Below are positions 48,531 through 59,894 of a DNA stretch of 64,000 bases, one piece after another. The stretch comes from an uncultured Paracoccaceae bacterium. GTDB lineage: Bacteria > Pseudomonadota > Alphaproteobacteria > Rhodobacterales > Rhodobacteraceae. A program made the position numbers and the translations under genes. The notes beneath the pieces are model-generated. The model saw only the letters and a program-made list of their open reading frames with translations, was not told the DNA's origin and searched no databases. Where the stretch lies: positions 1 to 64,000 of the forward strand of contig CAKZRP010000023.1 in NCBI GenBank assembly GCA_937146765.1, read 5' to 3'. Position 1 is the first letter of the stretch. Each line of letters starts with the position of its first letter.

Positions 48531-49154
48531 TCACACCAATGACGTGACCCAAAGGATCATCGCATCCTCTGAACTGATGGATATGACATTGTGACCCATC
48601 GCGCCGTCATAGTAGGCGCTGTCCCCACGACGCATTTCCACAGGCTCATAGAACTCGGTATAAAGTTTCACCACACCTGTAAGAACATAGAGAAACTCCT
48701 CGCCATCGTGGCGCACCCAGCCATCAAATTCCTCCATCGACCTAGCCCGGACACGCGCCCGGTAAGGCAACATGTTCTTGCGGGTCAAACCATCGGCTAG
48801 GAGTTCATGCTCGTAGGTTGCAGTGGCATGGGCAGATCCATCGCCGAACTTGGTGACGATCATACGACCGTTCACCTGATCCCGTTGTGGCGGAGTGAAG
48901 AGCTGAGGCACCGAGATTTGCAGCCCCACGGCAAGCTTTTTCAACGCCTCGTAAGTCGGTGACATCTGGCCGTTTTCGATCTTGGAGAGCGTGGAACGCG
49001 CGAGACCGGCCTGATTGGCTGCATGTTCCAGGGTCCAATCGCGTTGCTTGCGCAATTCACGCACCCGCGCGCCCAGATCCAGGGGTTCCGGTTCACGGCT
49101 CTCGCCATTGGCGTGAGCGATAGATATCAATTTCTTGGGGTCGCGCTCGTCCAT
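48531..49154 (-). CDS. XRE-family regulator with cupin sensor domain
   Basis: A 207-residue regulator. A helix-turn-helix of the XRE type (RVRELRKQRDWTLEHAANQAGLARSTLSKIENGQMSPTYEALK in outline) precedes a C-terminal single cupin barrel with HDGEEFLYVLTGVV. Such proteins sense small metabolites and often control the adjacent catabolic genes; the divergent acyl-CoA synthetase is the obvious target. The ATG at 49154 has AGGA upstream; an upstream in-frame start is less convincing. Confidence 0.9.
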   Translation of the reverse strand: MDERDPKKLISIAHANGESREPEPLDLGARVRELRKQRDWTLEHAANQAGLARSTLSKIENGQMSPTYEALKKLAVGLQISVPQLFTPPQRDQVNGRMIVTKFGDGSAHATATYEHELLADGLTRKNMLPYRARVRARSMEEFDGWVRHDGEEFLYVLTGVVKLYTEFYEPVEMRRGDSAYYDGAMGHNVISISSEDAMILWVTSLV

Positions 49155-49162
49155 GGACGTCC

Positions 49163-49185
49163 TATAATTCTGCGCGCGCGCGCTT
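49163..49185 (+). promoter_or_regulatory. -10 element and GC-alternating tract in the divergent gap
   Basis: A perfect TATAAT (49163-49168) faces the acyl-CoA synthetase gene but no good -35 precedes it, suggesting activator dependence. An alternating GC tract of about ten bases follows directly. It probably includes the XRE-cupin operator. Confidence 0.35.
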
Positions 49186-49231
49186 GCAACGCTCACTTGT
49201 GAAGCGGATGGCTAAAGGATAGGCCTTTTTC

Positions 49232-50755
49232 ATGCTCTCGATCTTCGACCAGGGGCCTCCGCCCCCTTGCCCGGCCCCGTTCAACCTTGCCGCCTATGTG
49301 CTGCGCGCGGCACCTGAACGGGCAGAACATCCCGCCTTGGTCATTCCGGGCCCGACCGATGACACCCTCTGGAGCTATTCCGCAGTCGAGGCTGCTGTTC
49401 GCGGGATCGCAACGGGCCTGTTGCGGGCCGGGTTCACGCCCGGCGATATGCTGTTGATGAGATTGGGGAATACAATCGATTTCCCGCTTGCTTTCCTCGG
49501 CGCGATCGCCGCCGGTCTGGTTCCAATCCCCACCTCCGCGCAACTGACCCAGCATGAGGTGGAACGTATCATCACCGAACTTTCCCCCGCTGCAGTCATT
49601 CGGGCGCCGGGCATTGCCAGCGGCTCCCATCCTCGCGAGATCCAGCTTTCCGAGCTGATCGACATGCGACACCTGCCCCCTGCGGACTACGCTCTGGGCG
49701 AGCCCGATCGCATTGCCTATGTGGTCTATACATCGGGCACCGGCGGTCGTCCTCGCGCCGTGGCACATGCACACCGTGCAATCTGGGCGCGGCGCATGAT
49801 GATCCGGGACTGGTACGATCTAGGACCTCAGGACCGATTGCTCCATGCAGGGGCCTTCAATTGGACCTTCACACTGGGGACTGGCATCATGGACCCGCTT
49901 TCGGTCGGAGCAACCGCCATCATTCCGGACCCGACAGTCCCCCTGGAGAGTCTGCCGAGGATCCTCAAGCGGACAGAGGCAACAATTTTTGCCGCAGTTC
50001 CAGGCGCTTACAGAAAGATCCTCAAAGCACCCGATTTGCCCAGCCTTCCCAGACTGCGCCATGGGCTTGCGGCCGGAGAGAAACTTTCCGAGGAGATCTG
50101 CAAGGAATGGATGCAACGAGTCGGCACCCGGATTTATGAGGCATTCGGAATGTCAGAATGTTCCACCTTCATCTCCGCCGCACCCCATAGGCCCGCAATG
50201 GGCAATGCACTGGGGACACCGCAATCCGGGCGCCGCGTGGCGATCCTCGCCCCGGACGGGCCGGCACCGCTCGGCGAGGAAGGGATCATCGCCATCCACC
50301 GCGACGATCCAGGATTGATGTTGGGGTATCTCAACGCAGCCGAGGAAACATCTGCCCGGTTTCAAGCCGACTGGTTCTTGACCGGAGATCGGGGGATTAT
50401 GGAAGAAAGCGGCCAGATCCGCTACATGGGGCGCAATGACGACATGATGAACGCTGGTGGCTTCCGGGTGTCACCGCTGGAGGTCGAAAAAGCCTTTGCC
50501 GAGGTCGACGGACTGCGTCAGTTCGCGGTCTGCGAGGTGGAAGTGAAACCGGATGTGCGGATCATCGTGGGCTTCTTCAGTGGTCGCGAAGACGTGACGG
50601 AAGCGAGACTTCAGGCTTTTGCGGAAACCGAACTGGCAGAGTACAAACGCCCCAAAATCTATTATCGCCTCGCAGAGTTTCCCACCAATCCCAATGGCAA
50701 GCTTCTGCGCCGCGCATTGCCGGACCTGTTTCGGGCGACACAGACCAAGGACTGA
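49232..50755 (+). CDS. AMP-dependent acyl-CoA synthetase/ligase
   Basis: A 507-residue ANL-superfamily enzyme that activates a carboxylic acid to an acyl-AMP and then an acyl-CoA. It has the AMP-binding loop YTSGTGGRPRA, the YEAFGMSE motif, the TGDRG hinge and the C-terminal lysine in NPNGKLLRRA. It resembles benzoate- and 4-hydroxybenzoate-type ligases in size, but the substrate is not clear. It is followed after 3 bases by a FrnE-like gene and is divergent from the regulator. Confidence 0.92.
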   Translation: MLSIFDQGPPPPCPAPFNLAAYVLRAAPERAEHPALVIPGPTDDTLWSYSAVEAAVRGIATGLLRAGFTPGDMLLMRLGNTIDFPLAFLGAIAAGLVPIPTSAQLTQHEVERIITELSPAAVIRAPGIASGSHPREIQLSELIDMRHLPPADYALGEPDRIAYVVYTSGTGGRPRAVAHAHRAIWARRMMIRDWYDLGPQDRLLHAGAFNWTFTLGTGIMDPLSVGATAIIPDPTVPLESLPRILKRTEATIFAAVPGAYRKILKAPDLPSLPRLRHGLAAGEKLSEEICKEWMQRVGTRIYEAFGMSECSTFISAAPHRPAMGNALGTPQSGRRVAILAPDGPAPLGEEGIIAIHRDDPGLMLGYLNAAEETSARFQADWFLTGDRGIMEESGQIRYMGRNDDMMNAGGFRVSPLEVEKAFAEVDGLRQFAVCEVEVKPDVRIIVGFFSGREDVTEARLQAFAETELAEYKRPKIYYRLAEFPTNPNGKLLRRALPDLFRATQTKD

Positions 50756-50758
50756 CCC

Positions 50759-51448
50759 ATGACCCAAGTAAAGCTGGATATTCTCTCCGACCCGATCTGC
50801 CCCTGGTGCTATATCGGCAAGACATTGCTGGACCGCGCACTTGCACAGGACCCGGACCATCCCTTCGTCATCGAGTGGCATCCCTTTCAGCTCAACCCTG
50901 ACATGCCCGACGAAGGGATGGATCGGCGCGCCTATCTCGAGAGCAAGTTCGGGGGCAAGGACAACGCGGTACGTGTCTATGCTCAGATCGCGGAGCATGC
51001 CGAGAAAGCAGGAATCAAGATCAACTTTGAAGCCATGACACGGACTCCAAACACCGTTGACGCACATCGGCTGATTCACTGGGCCGGACTGGAAAACAAG
51101 CAATCCGCTGTGGTGGACGGTCTGTTTCAAGCCTATTTTGTCGACGGCAAGAACATCGGTGATCCGGCAACCCTGGCCGATATCGCTCAATCGGCAGGCT
51201 TGGAGCGTCAGATGATCGAGACGCTTCTGAAAGGTGCAAGCGACCGCGAGGAAATCCAGACCCGAGACGCACACTCGCGCAAGATGGGGGTGAATTCCGT
51301 CCCGACCTTCATCCTGGCCAATCAGCATGTGGTTCCCGGCGCCCAGCCAACCGAGCTATGGACGCAGGTCATAGCCGATATTCGAGCGCAGGTGTCGGAT
51401 CCGGACTCGATTGAATCCACTCATGAAGGCACGCAAACAAAACACTGA
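50759..51448 (+). CDS. DsbA-family oxidoreductase, FrnE-like
   Basis: A 229-residue thioredoxin-fold protein of the DsbA/HCCA isomerase group. The CPWC motif (C14-C17 in SDPICPWCYIGK) and the cis-proline stretch NSVPTFILA point to a FrnE-type redox enzyme in the cytoplasm rather than to a glutathione-dependent isomerase. It is translationally close to the acyl-CoA synthetase, so it probably serves the same pathway or protects it. Confidence 0.92.
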   Translation: MTQVKLDILSDPICPWCYIGKTLLDRALAQDPDHPFVIEWHPFQLNPDMPDEGMDRRAYLESKFGGKDNAVRVYAQIAEHAEKAGIKINFEAMTRTPNTVDAHRLIHWAGLENKQSAVVDGLFQAYFVDGKNIGDPATLADIAQSAGLERQMIETLLKGASDREEIQTRDAHSRKMGVNSVPTFILANQHVVPGAQPTELWTQVIADIRAQVSDPDSIESTHEGTQTKH

Positions 51449-51640
51449 AATCACGTGCTATTTCAAAACTTGTGCGAATTTCAGGCAGTCTGAGCCTCTG
51501 GCAGCGCACAGAGCTATGTGCGCACATTTAACAGTTGAAGCACTTCACGGGATCCAAAATCCATGTTAGCGCCTGTCTCGCCGGTGTCCGAACCTGCGGC
51601 GATGCCCGCCGCCGTTCAAGTCACCGGGAGAGGTTTACAC

Positions 51641-52864
51641 ATGATTGAGCAACGCAAGTCCGCGCTGTCCCAAGGAGAATTCATCGCCATGATTGCGATG
51701 ATGTTCGCCACGATCGCTTTCTCGATCGACGCCATGCTGCCCGCCTTGCCTGAAATCGGCGCCACCCTGAGCCCCGAGGACGGCAATCGGGCACAGCTGA
51801 TCGTGACCGCCTTTGTCGTAGGCATGGGGATCGGGACCTTCTTTACCGGCCCACTGTCGGACGCCTTTGGCCGCAAACCGGTGATTTTTGCCGGATCGGC
51901 TCTCTACTGCTTGGGCGCATTGTCCTGTTATTTCAGCCAGTCGATGGAGACCATCCTGATCTCGCGAGTCCTGATGGGACTTGGGGCCGCGGCACCGCGT
52001 GTGGTCGCTATTGCCATCGTGCGGGACCTTTATGTGGGTCGCGACATGGCCCGGATCATGTCGCTCGCGATGATGATCTTTACGCTGGTCCCCGCCTTCG
52101 CACCGCTGCTGGGCTCCGGCATCATCCTGCTGTCCGATTGGCGCGGGATTTTTGCAGCCTTTGCGCTGTTCTCCATCATCGTTGTGCTCTGGATGGGCCT
52201 GCGTCTGGAAGAACCACTGAAGAAGGAACATCGCCGCCCGTTCCGCCTTCCCCAACTGGGCGCGGCCCTGCGCGAAATGATGTCGCATCCAACCGTGCGA
52301 CTTTCTATCCTCGCACAGACCTTCTGCATGGCCATGCTGTTCACCATGATCGTGATGGTTCAGCCGGTCTATGACGTAGTCTATCACCGTGCCGAGAGCT
52401 TCCCTGTCTGGTTCATGATCGTGGCGCTACTGGCAGGCTCGGCAAGTTTCCTCAACGCCTCGCTTGTCGGTCGCGTCGGTATGCGGCGTATGGTGACCTG
52501 GGCGCTCGGGGTGCAGATCATTGGCAGCACGCTGATGTTCCTCGCCACCACCGTCGATTTCGCTGATCCTCTGGGCTTCTATCTCTTCGTGGCCTGGCAA
52601 ACGAGCGTCTTTTTCATGGTCGGCCTGACACTGGGGAACCTCAACGCCATCGCGATGGAGCCGATGGGCCACATCGCCGGCATGGCGGCTTCAGTCATGG
52701 GCGCTCTGGCAACCGTCGCCGCAGCGATGATTGCCGCGCCGGTGGGACTGCTATTCGACGGGACAATCGTTCCCATGGTGGGCGGGGTTCTGTCGACCGC
52801 GGTTCTGGCCTTCCTCACCATGCTGTGGATGGGCCGGGTCGAAGAGATGACCGCCCCCGCCTAA
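51641..52864 (+). CDS. Bcr/CflA-family MFS exporter
   Basis: A 407-residue major facilitator protein with 12 predicted helices, Bcr/CflA type: IAFSIDAMLPALPEIG in helix 1, GPLSDAFGRKPVIFAG as the loop 2-3 MFS motif and RVLMGLGAAAPRVVAIAIVRDL in helices 4-5. Such proteins export drugs or, in roseobacters, unknown metabolites. The ATG at 51641 has GGGAGAGG upstream; starts 26 or 13 codons earlier are possible but add a non-hydrophobic leader. Confidence 0.9.
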   Translation: MIEQRKSALSQGEFIAMIAMMFATIAFSIDAMLPALPEIGATLSPEDGNRAQLIVTAFVVGMGIGTFFTGPLSDAFGRKPVIFAGSALYCLGALSCYFSQSMETILISRVLMGLGAAAPRVVAIAIVRDLYVGRDMARIMSLAMMIFTLVPAFAPLLGSGIILLSDWRGIFAAFALFSIIVVLWMGLRLEEPLKKEHRRPFRLPQLGAALREMMSHPTVRLSILAQTFCMAMLFTMIVMVQPVYDVVYHRAESFPVWFMIVALLAGSASFLNASLVGRVGMRRMVTWALGVQIIGSTLMFLATTVDFADPLGFYLFVAWQTSVFFMVGLTLGNLNAIAMEPMGHIAGMAASVMGALATVAAAMIAAPVGLLFDGTIVPMVGGVLSTAVLAFLTMLWMGRVEEMTAPA

Positions 52865-52885
52865 AGACCTGCCGCGCGGCGATTG

Positions 52886-52922
52886 AAAAAAGCCCTCTCA
52901 AGACGTCTTGAGAGGGCTTTTT
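52886..52922. terminator. Bidirectional terminator between the MFS gene and mfd
   Basis: A perfect palindrome with stem GCCCTCTCAAGAC / GTCTTGAGAGGGC flanked by A6 and T5, ending one base before the mfd stop codon. It serves both convergent genes. Confidence 0.93.
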
Positions 52923-56378
<3,456 letters not shown>

Positions 56379-56412
56379 CGGCCCTGTCTCCCTGTTCTGC
56401 GGATTGCGCGGC

Positions 56413-57051
56413 TCAGCCGAGCGCGCCGATGGTCAAGTTTTGATACATGCCCCAGATCCCGGTGACGAATATAGACATGACACCAACAAGTTGAATGCTG
56501 ATGCGCGTGCGACCCAGCCGACGACAAAGCGCTTCGGTGTCGTGGGGCACCGCTCTTAGCCTATGTGCTGTAGCGAGATTGAGGAAGCCCACGACGTTCA
56601 TTGGCAGCACCATCAACACCAGAGCCTGGGCAAATTCAACACCATAGTAGAATCCCAGCAAGAGCAGCGACGTGACCAAAAAGAACATGAACCCAGTCAG
56701 AAAGAATCCTGATACATCAGAGGTATGCAGCAACCTGTTGACCTGAATTCGAACCAGGTCGTGAAGATCTTGTTCCGCCTGCCCACCATTGCGCAGCGCA
56801 CGAGAAACCATATCGAAGGGGACCCCTAGAACCCAATGGCTTGCCGTCGACCACAAGACAGCCAAGGCGATCCAGTACCAAAGGTTGGAAAACGACCGCA
56901 GGTCAATGATCTCTACGATAATGCTAAACAGATCCAAAGCGGTTTCCAGTCTCGAATAAAGAGGTCTCTCGGCGCCTCCGGACGCCTGGCGCCCTGTCTC
57001 CTTCCCGCTTATCCATCGCTCTTTCTTCTGACACAAGTCCTGCTGCGGCAT
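56413..57051 (-). CDS. Four-helix membrane protein (Rhodobacteraceae family)
   Basis: A protein of up to 212 residues with about four membrane helices and the conserved stretch IDLRSFSNLWYWIALAVLWSTASHWVLGVPFDMV. From memory, close homologues in Rhodobacteraceae are labelled 'component of SufBCD complex', but I know of no evidence, and the suf operon is far away. The start is uncertain: the ATG at 57051 adds about 30 basic residues, while an internal TTG near DLFSIIVEIIDL has GGAAA upstream. It is probably co-transcribed with mfd. Confidence 0.7.
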   Translation of the reverse strand: MPQQDLCQKKERWISGKETGRQASGGAERPLYSRLETALDLFSIIVEIIDLRSFSNLWYWIALAVLWSTASHWVLGVPFDMVSRALRNGGQAEQDLHDLVRIQVNRLLHTSDVSGFFLTGFMFFLVTSLLLLGFYYGVEFAQALVLMVLPMNVVGFLNLATAHRLRAVPHDTEALCRRLGRTRISIQLVGVMSIFVTGIWGMYQNLTIGALG

Positions 57052-57129
57052 TTAGGCGGCGCCTCGGCACTTGTGAAACACATGAATTCCATGCCACCCA
57101 TAGACACCGCAATCGAAGACGAGTCCGAC

Positions 57130-58128
57130 ATGATCCCTTTCCTCGCTCCGTTTCCCGCCGCACGCCCGCGCCGCCTGCGTGCAGGTGCCGCCTTGCGCAA
57201 CCTGGTTCGGGAGCATGAACTGTCGGTCAACGATCTGATCTGGCCGATCTTTGTCCGCGATGGCGAGGGAATTGAGGAACCGGTCCCTTCCATGCCAGGC
57301 GTTGACCGGCTGTCGGTGGACAATGTGGTGAAGGCTGCGATCGAAGCCCATGCCTTGGGCATTCCAGCAATTTGCCTGTTTCCCTATACTGACCCGGCGC
57401 TGAAGACCGAGGATTGCGCCGAGGCCTGGAACCCTGAGAACCTCTGTAATCGGGCCATTCGCGCCATCAAGGCGGCGGTACCGGATCTGGCAGTGATGAC
57501 AGATGTTGCGCTCGATCCCTACAATATAAACGGCCACGACGGCTTTGTGATTGATGGAGAAATCCACAATGATGAGACGGTCGAGGCGCTGGTGAAGATG
57601 ACCCTGGCCCAGGCGGAAGCGGGGGCGGATATCATCGGTCCCTCGGACATGATGGACGGGCGCATCGGTGCCATGCGGGGCGCGCTGGAATCTGGTGGCT
57701 ACCAGAATGTCACCATCCTGTCCTACTCGGCAAAATACGCCTCAGGCTTCTACGGGCCCTTCCGAGATGCGGTTGGGGCTTCCGGAGCACTCAAGGGCGA
57801 CAAGAAGACCTATCAGATGGACCCCGGCAATGCGGATGAGGCCCTGCGCATGATCGCGCGGGATCTCGCCGAAGGAGCCGATATGGTGATGATCAAACCA
57901 GGTATGGCCTATCTGGATATCTGCCATCGGGTCAAAGCAGGCTTTGGCGTTCCGACCTTCGCCTACCAGGTCTCCGGCGAATATGCGATGATCCAGGCAG
58001 CCGCCCTAAACGGTTGGATTGACGGGGAAAAGGTCATGCTGGAGAGCTTGATGGCCTTCCGACGGGCGGGCTGTGACGGGGTGCTGACCTATTTCGCGCC
58101 TCAGGTCGCTCGCATCCTGAACCGCTGA
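57130..58128 (+). CDS. hemB: Delta-aminolevulinic acid dehydratase (porphobilinogen synthase)
   Basis: Condenses two 5-aminolevulinates into porphobilinogen in haem and chlorophyll synthesis. The 332 residues carry the two Schiff-base lysines, in ILSYSAKYASGFYGPF and MVMIKPGMAYLD. The metal-binding region reads DVALDPYNINGHDG, without the zinc cysteines, so this is the magnesium/potassium type of alphaproteobacteria. The ATG at 57130 gives the family N-terminus (PFLAPFPAARPRRLRAG); two ATGs upstream are less likely. Confidence 0.95.
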   Translation: MIPFLAPFPAARPRRLRAGAALRNLVREHELSVNDLIWPIFVRDGEGIEEPVPSMPGVDRLSVDNVVKAAIEAHALGIPAICLFPYTDPALKTEDCAEAWNPENLCNRAIRAIKAAVPDLAVMTDVALDPYNINGHDGFVIDGEIHNDETVEALVKMTLAQAEAGADIIGPSDMMDGRIGAMRGALESGGYQNVTILSYSAKYASGFYGPFRDAVGASGALKGDKKTYQMDPGNADEALRMIARDLAEGADMVMIKPGMAYLDICHRVKAGFGVPTFAYQVSGEYAMIQAAALNGWIDGEKVMLESLMAFRRAGCDGVLTYFAPQVARILNR

Positions 58129-58265
58129 TCAAGATCATTTGACCGCAGAAAGGCGGGATCTCGCGCAGCGCGGGTGTTCGCAGGATGACTTCGCCGCGGA
58201 TTATGCATATACTGCACGCAAACAAGGTGCAAAAAGCACCATAACAACTTGCAGGTAATTGAGAA

Positions 58266-58838
58266 ATGAGCAGCGACAAAATCCTTATGTCCCGCCGTAC
58301 CTTTACGGCTGCCGGTCTGGCGAGCCTCGGCGTCACCGCGGCCTGTGGCAATGGTATCGGCAATGCAAACGACGTGATGATCGACGCCCGCGTCGATGCC
58401 ACCCTGAACCAGATGTATAGCACCTATCCCGGTACCCGTGATCTGGCGCAAAAGGCCGCTGGGATTCTCGTCATTCCACTGATGACCGAAGGTGGCTTTA
58501 TTCTGGGCGCCGGCTATGGCCGCGGCGCGCTGCGTATCAATGGGGCCACAGTGGATTATTATGCCTCGGTCAAAGGCAATGCCGGCCTTCAGATCGGTGC
58601 GCAACAATATGCACAGGTTCTGTTTTTCATGACAGATGCGGCGCTGGCGCGGTTCCGCCGCTCGACCGGCTGGACCGCTGGCGCGGATCTTGAATATGTG
58701 GTCAAGGACGAGGGTAACGCGCTCACCGCCGATACCAACACGCTGACAGCACCGATCATCGCCGCGGTGTTCGGTCAGGCTGGGTTGCGTATCGGTGCGA
58801 CGCTGGAAGGGACCAAATACACCCGTATCATTCCCTGA
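58266..58838 (+). CDS. SYLF/Ysc84-domain lipoprotein with Tat signal
   Basis: A 190-residue exported protein. The N-terminus MSRRTFTAAGLASLGVTAACG combines a twin-arginine motif with a lipobox, so it is probably a Tat-exported lipoprotein. The mature part (QKAAGILVIPLMTEGGFILGAGYGRGALRI) resembles the lipid-binding SYLF/Ysc84 domain. The upstream site AGGTAATTGAG supports the start at 58266, although homologues could begin at the internal ATG. Confidence 0.85.
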   Translation: MSSDKILMSRRTFTAAGLASLGVTAACGNGIGNANDVMIDARVDATLNQMYSTYPGTRDLAQKAAGILVIPLMTEGGFILGAGYGRGALRINGATVDYYASVKGNAGLQIGAQQYAQVLFFMTDAALARFRRSTGWTAGADLEYVVKDEGNALTADTNTLTAPIIAAVFGQAGLRIGATLEGTKYTRIIP

Positions 58839-58870
58839 GCTCCATCTTGCAGAGCGCTGACGAAAAACAA

Positions 58871-58895
58871 AAAAGCCTCCCTATGGGAGGCTTTT
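58871..58895. terminator. Bidirectional terminator
   Basis: An 11-bp stem AAAAGCCTCCC / GGGAGGCTTTT with loop TAT lies 32 bases after the lipoprotein stop and 13 bases beyond the end of the convergent dehydrogenase. Confidence 0.92.
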
Positions 58896-58907
58896 CCATT
58901 TGCATTG

Positions 58908-59780
58908 TCATCCCATGGCCCGCAAACGCTTGATCAGGGACGACGTATCCCAGCGCCCGCCACCCAGTTTTTGCACGTCCTTGTAGAATTGATCCACCAA
59001 GGCGGTCAGCGGCAGGCTTGCCGCAATCTCGTCTGCGGTTTCAAGGCAGATGCCGAGATCCTTGCGCATCCAGTCCACCGCAAAGCCGTGATCGAAGTGA
59101 TCGTCGAGCATCGTCTGGTAGCGATTGGCCATCTGCCAGCTACCAGCAGCGCCCTGGCTGATCACTTCCACCACCGCACGCCCGTCCAGCCCGGCCTTCT
59201 CGGCAAAATGCAGCGCCTCGCTCAACCCCTGGACCACGCCTGCAATGGCGATCTGATTGCACATCTTGGTCATCTGACCTGCGCCACTCTCGCCAATCCG
59301 GCGGCAGATGCGCGCATAGGCATCAATCACCGGGGCCGCCTTGTCGAAAACTCCCGCATCCCCACCACACATGACCGAGAGAACACCATTTTCCGCCCCT
59401 GCCTGACCGCCGGAAATCGGCGCATCGACATAACCGATACCCAGCCCCTTGGCCGCCGCGTAAAGCTCCTTGGTGACCAATGCGGACACGGTGGTATGAT
59501 CGACAAAGATGCCACCCTGTGCCATTCCGGCAAAGGCGCCCTCACCACCAAGGCAGACGGCCCGCAGATCATCGTCGTTGCCAACGCAGGCCATGACAAA
59601 ATCAGCGTCTTCTGCGGCCGCACGAGGTGTCCCCGCTGAGGCGCCGCCATGCTCTGCCACCCAGGCCTCTGCCTTTGCGGTGGTGCGGTTATAGACGGTG
59701 ACCTCGTGGCCCGCCTTTTGCAGATGTCCCGCCATCGGATAGCCCATGACGCCAAGGCCCAGAAACGCAACGCGTGCCAT
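58908..59780 (-). CDS. NAD(P)-dependent beta-hydroxyacid dehydrogenase (HIBADH family)
   Basis: A 290-residue oxidoreductase of the 3-hydroxyisobutyrate / tartronate semialdehyde reductase family. It shows the Rossmann start VAFLGLGVMGYPMAGHLQKAG, the substrate motif VDAPISGGQAGAENG and the catalytic lysine in GAGQMTKMCNQI. The cofactor preference is likely NADP because of YNRTTAKAE after strand 2. The substrate is unknown. The ATG at 59780 is the family start although the frame continues upstream. Confidence 0.91.
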   Translation of the reverse strand: MARVAFLGLGVMGYPMAGHLQKAGHEVTVYNRTTAKAEAWVAEHGGASAGTPRAAAEDADFVMACVGNDDDLRAVCLGGEGAFAGMAQGGIFVDHTTVSALVTKELYAAAKGLGIGYVDAPISGGQAGAENGVLSVMCGGDAGVFDKAAPVIDAYARICRRIGESGAGQMTKMCNQIAIAGVVQGLSEALHFAEKAGLDGRAVVEVISQGAAGSWQMANRYQTMLDDHFDHGFAVDWMRKDLGICLETADEIAASLPLTALVDQFYKDVQKLGGGRWDTSSLIKRLRAMG

Positions 59781-59894
59781 GTCCTTCCCCCTTCCTGTGT
59801 CTTCGCATATGTTGGCGCCAACCCTAGCAGCCACCTGCCGAAGCGCAATGTGGTTGATGAACAAAACCCGAAATACCAAGGGAATAGACAACTT

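Noticed and set aside
49170..49185. Alternating GC tract as a repeat element
   Set aside because: Too short for a functional repeat; kept only as part of the promoter gap.
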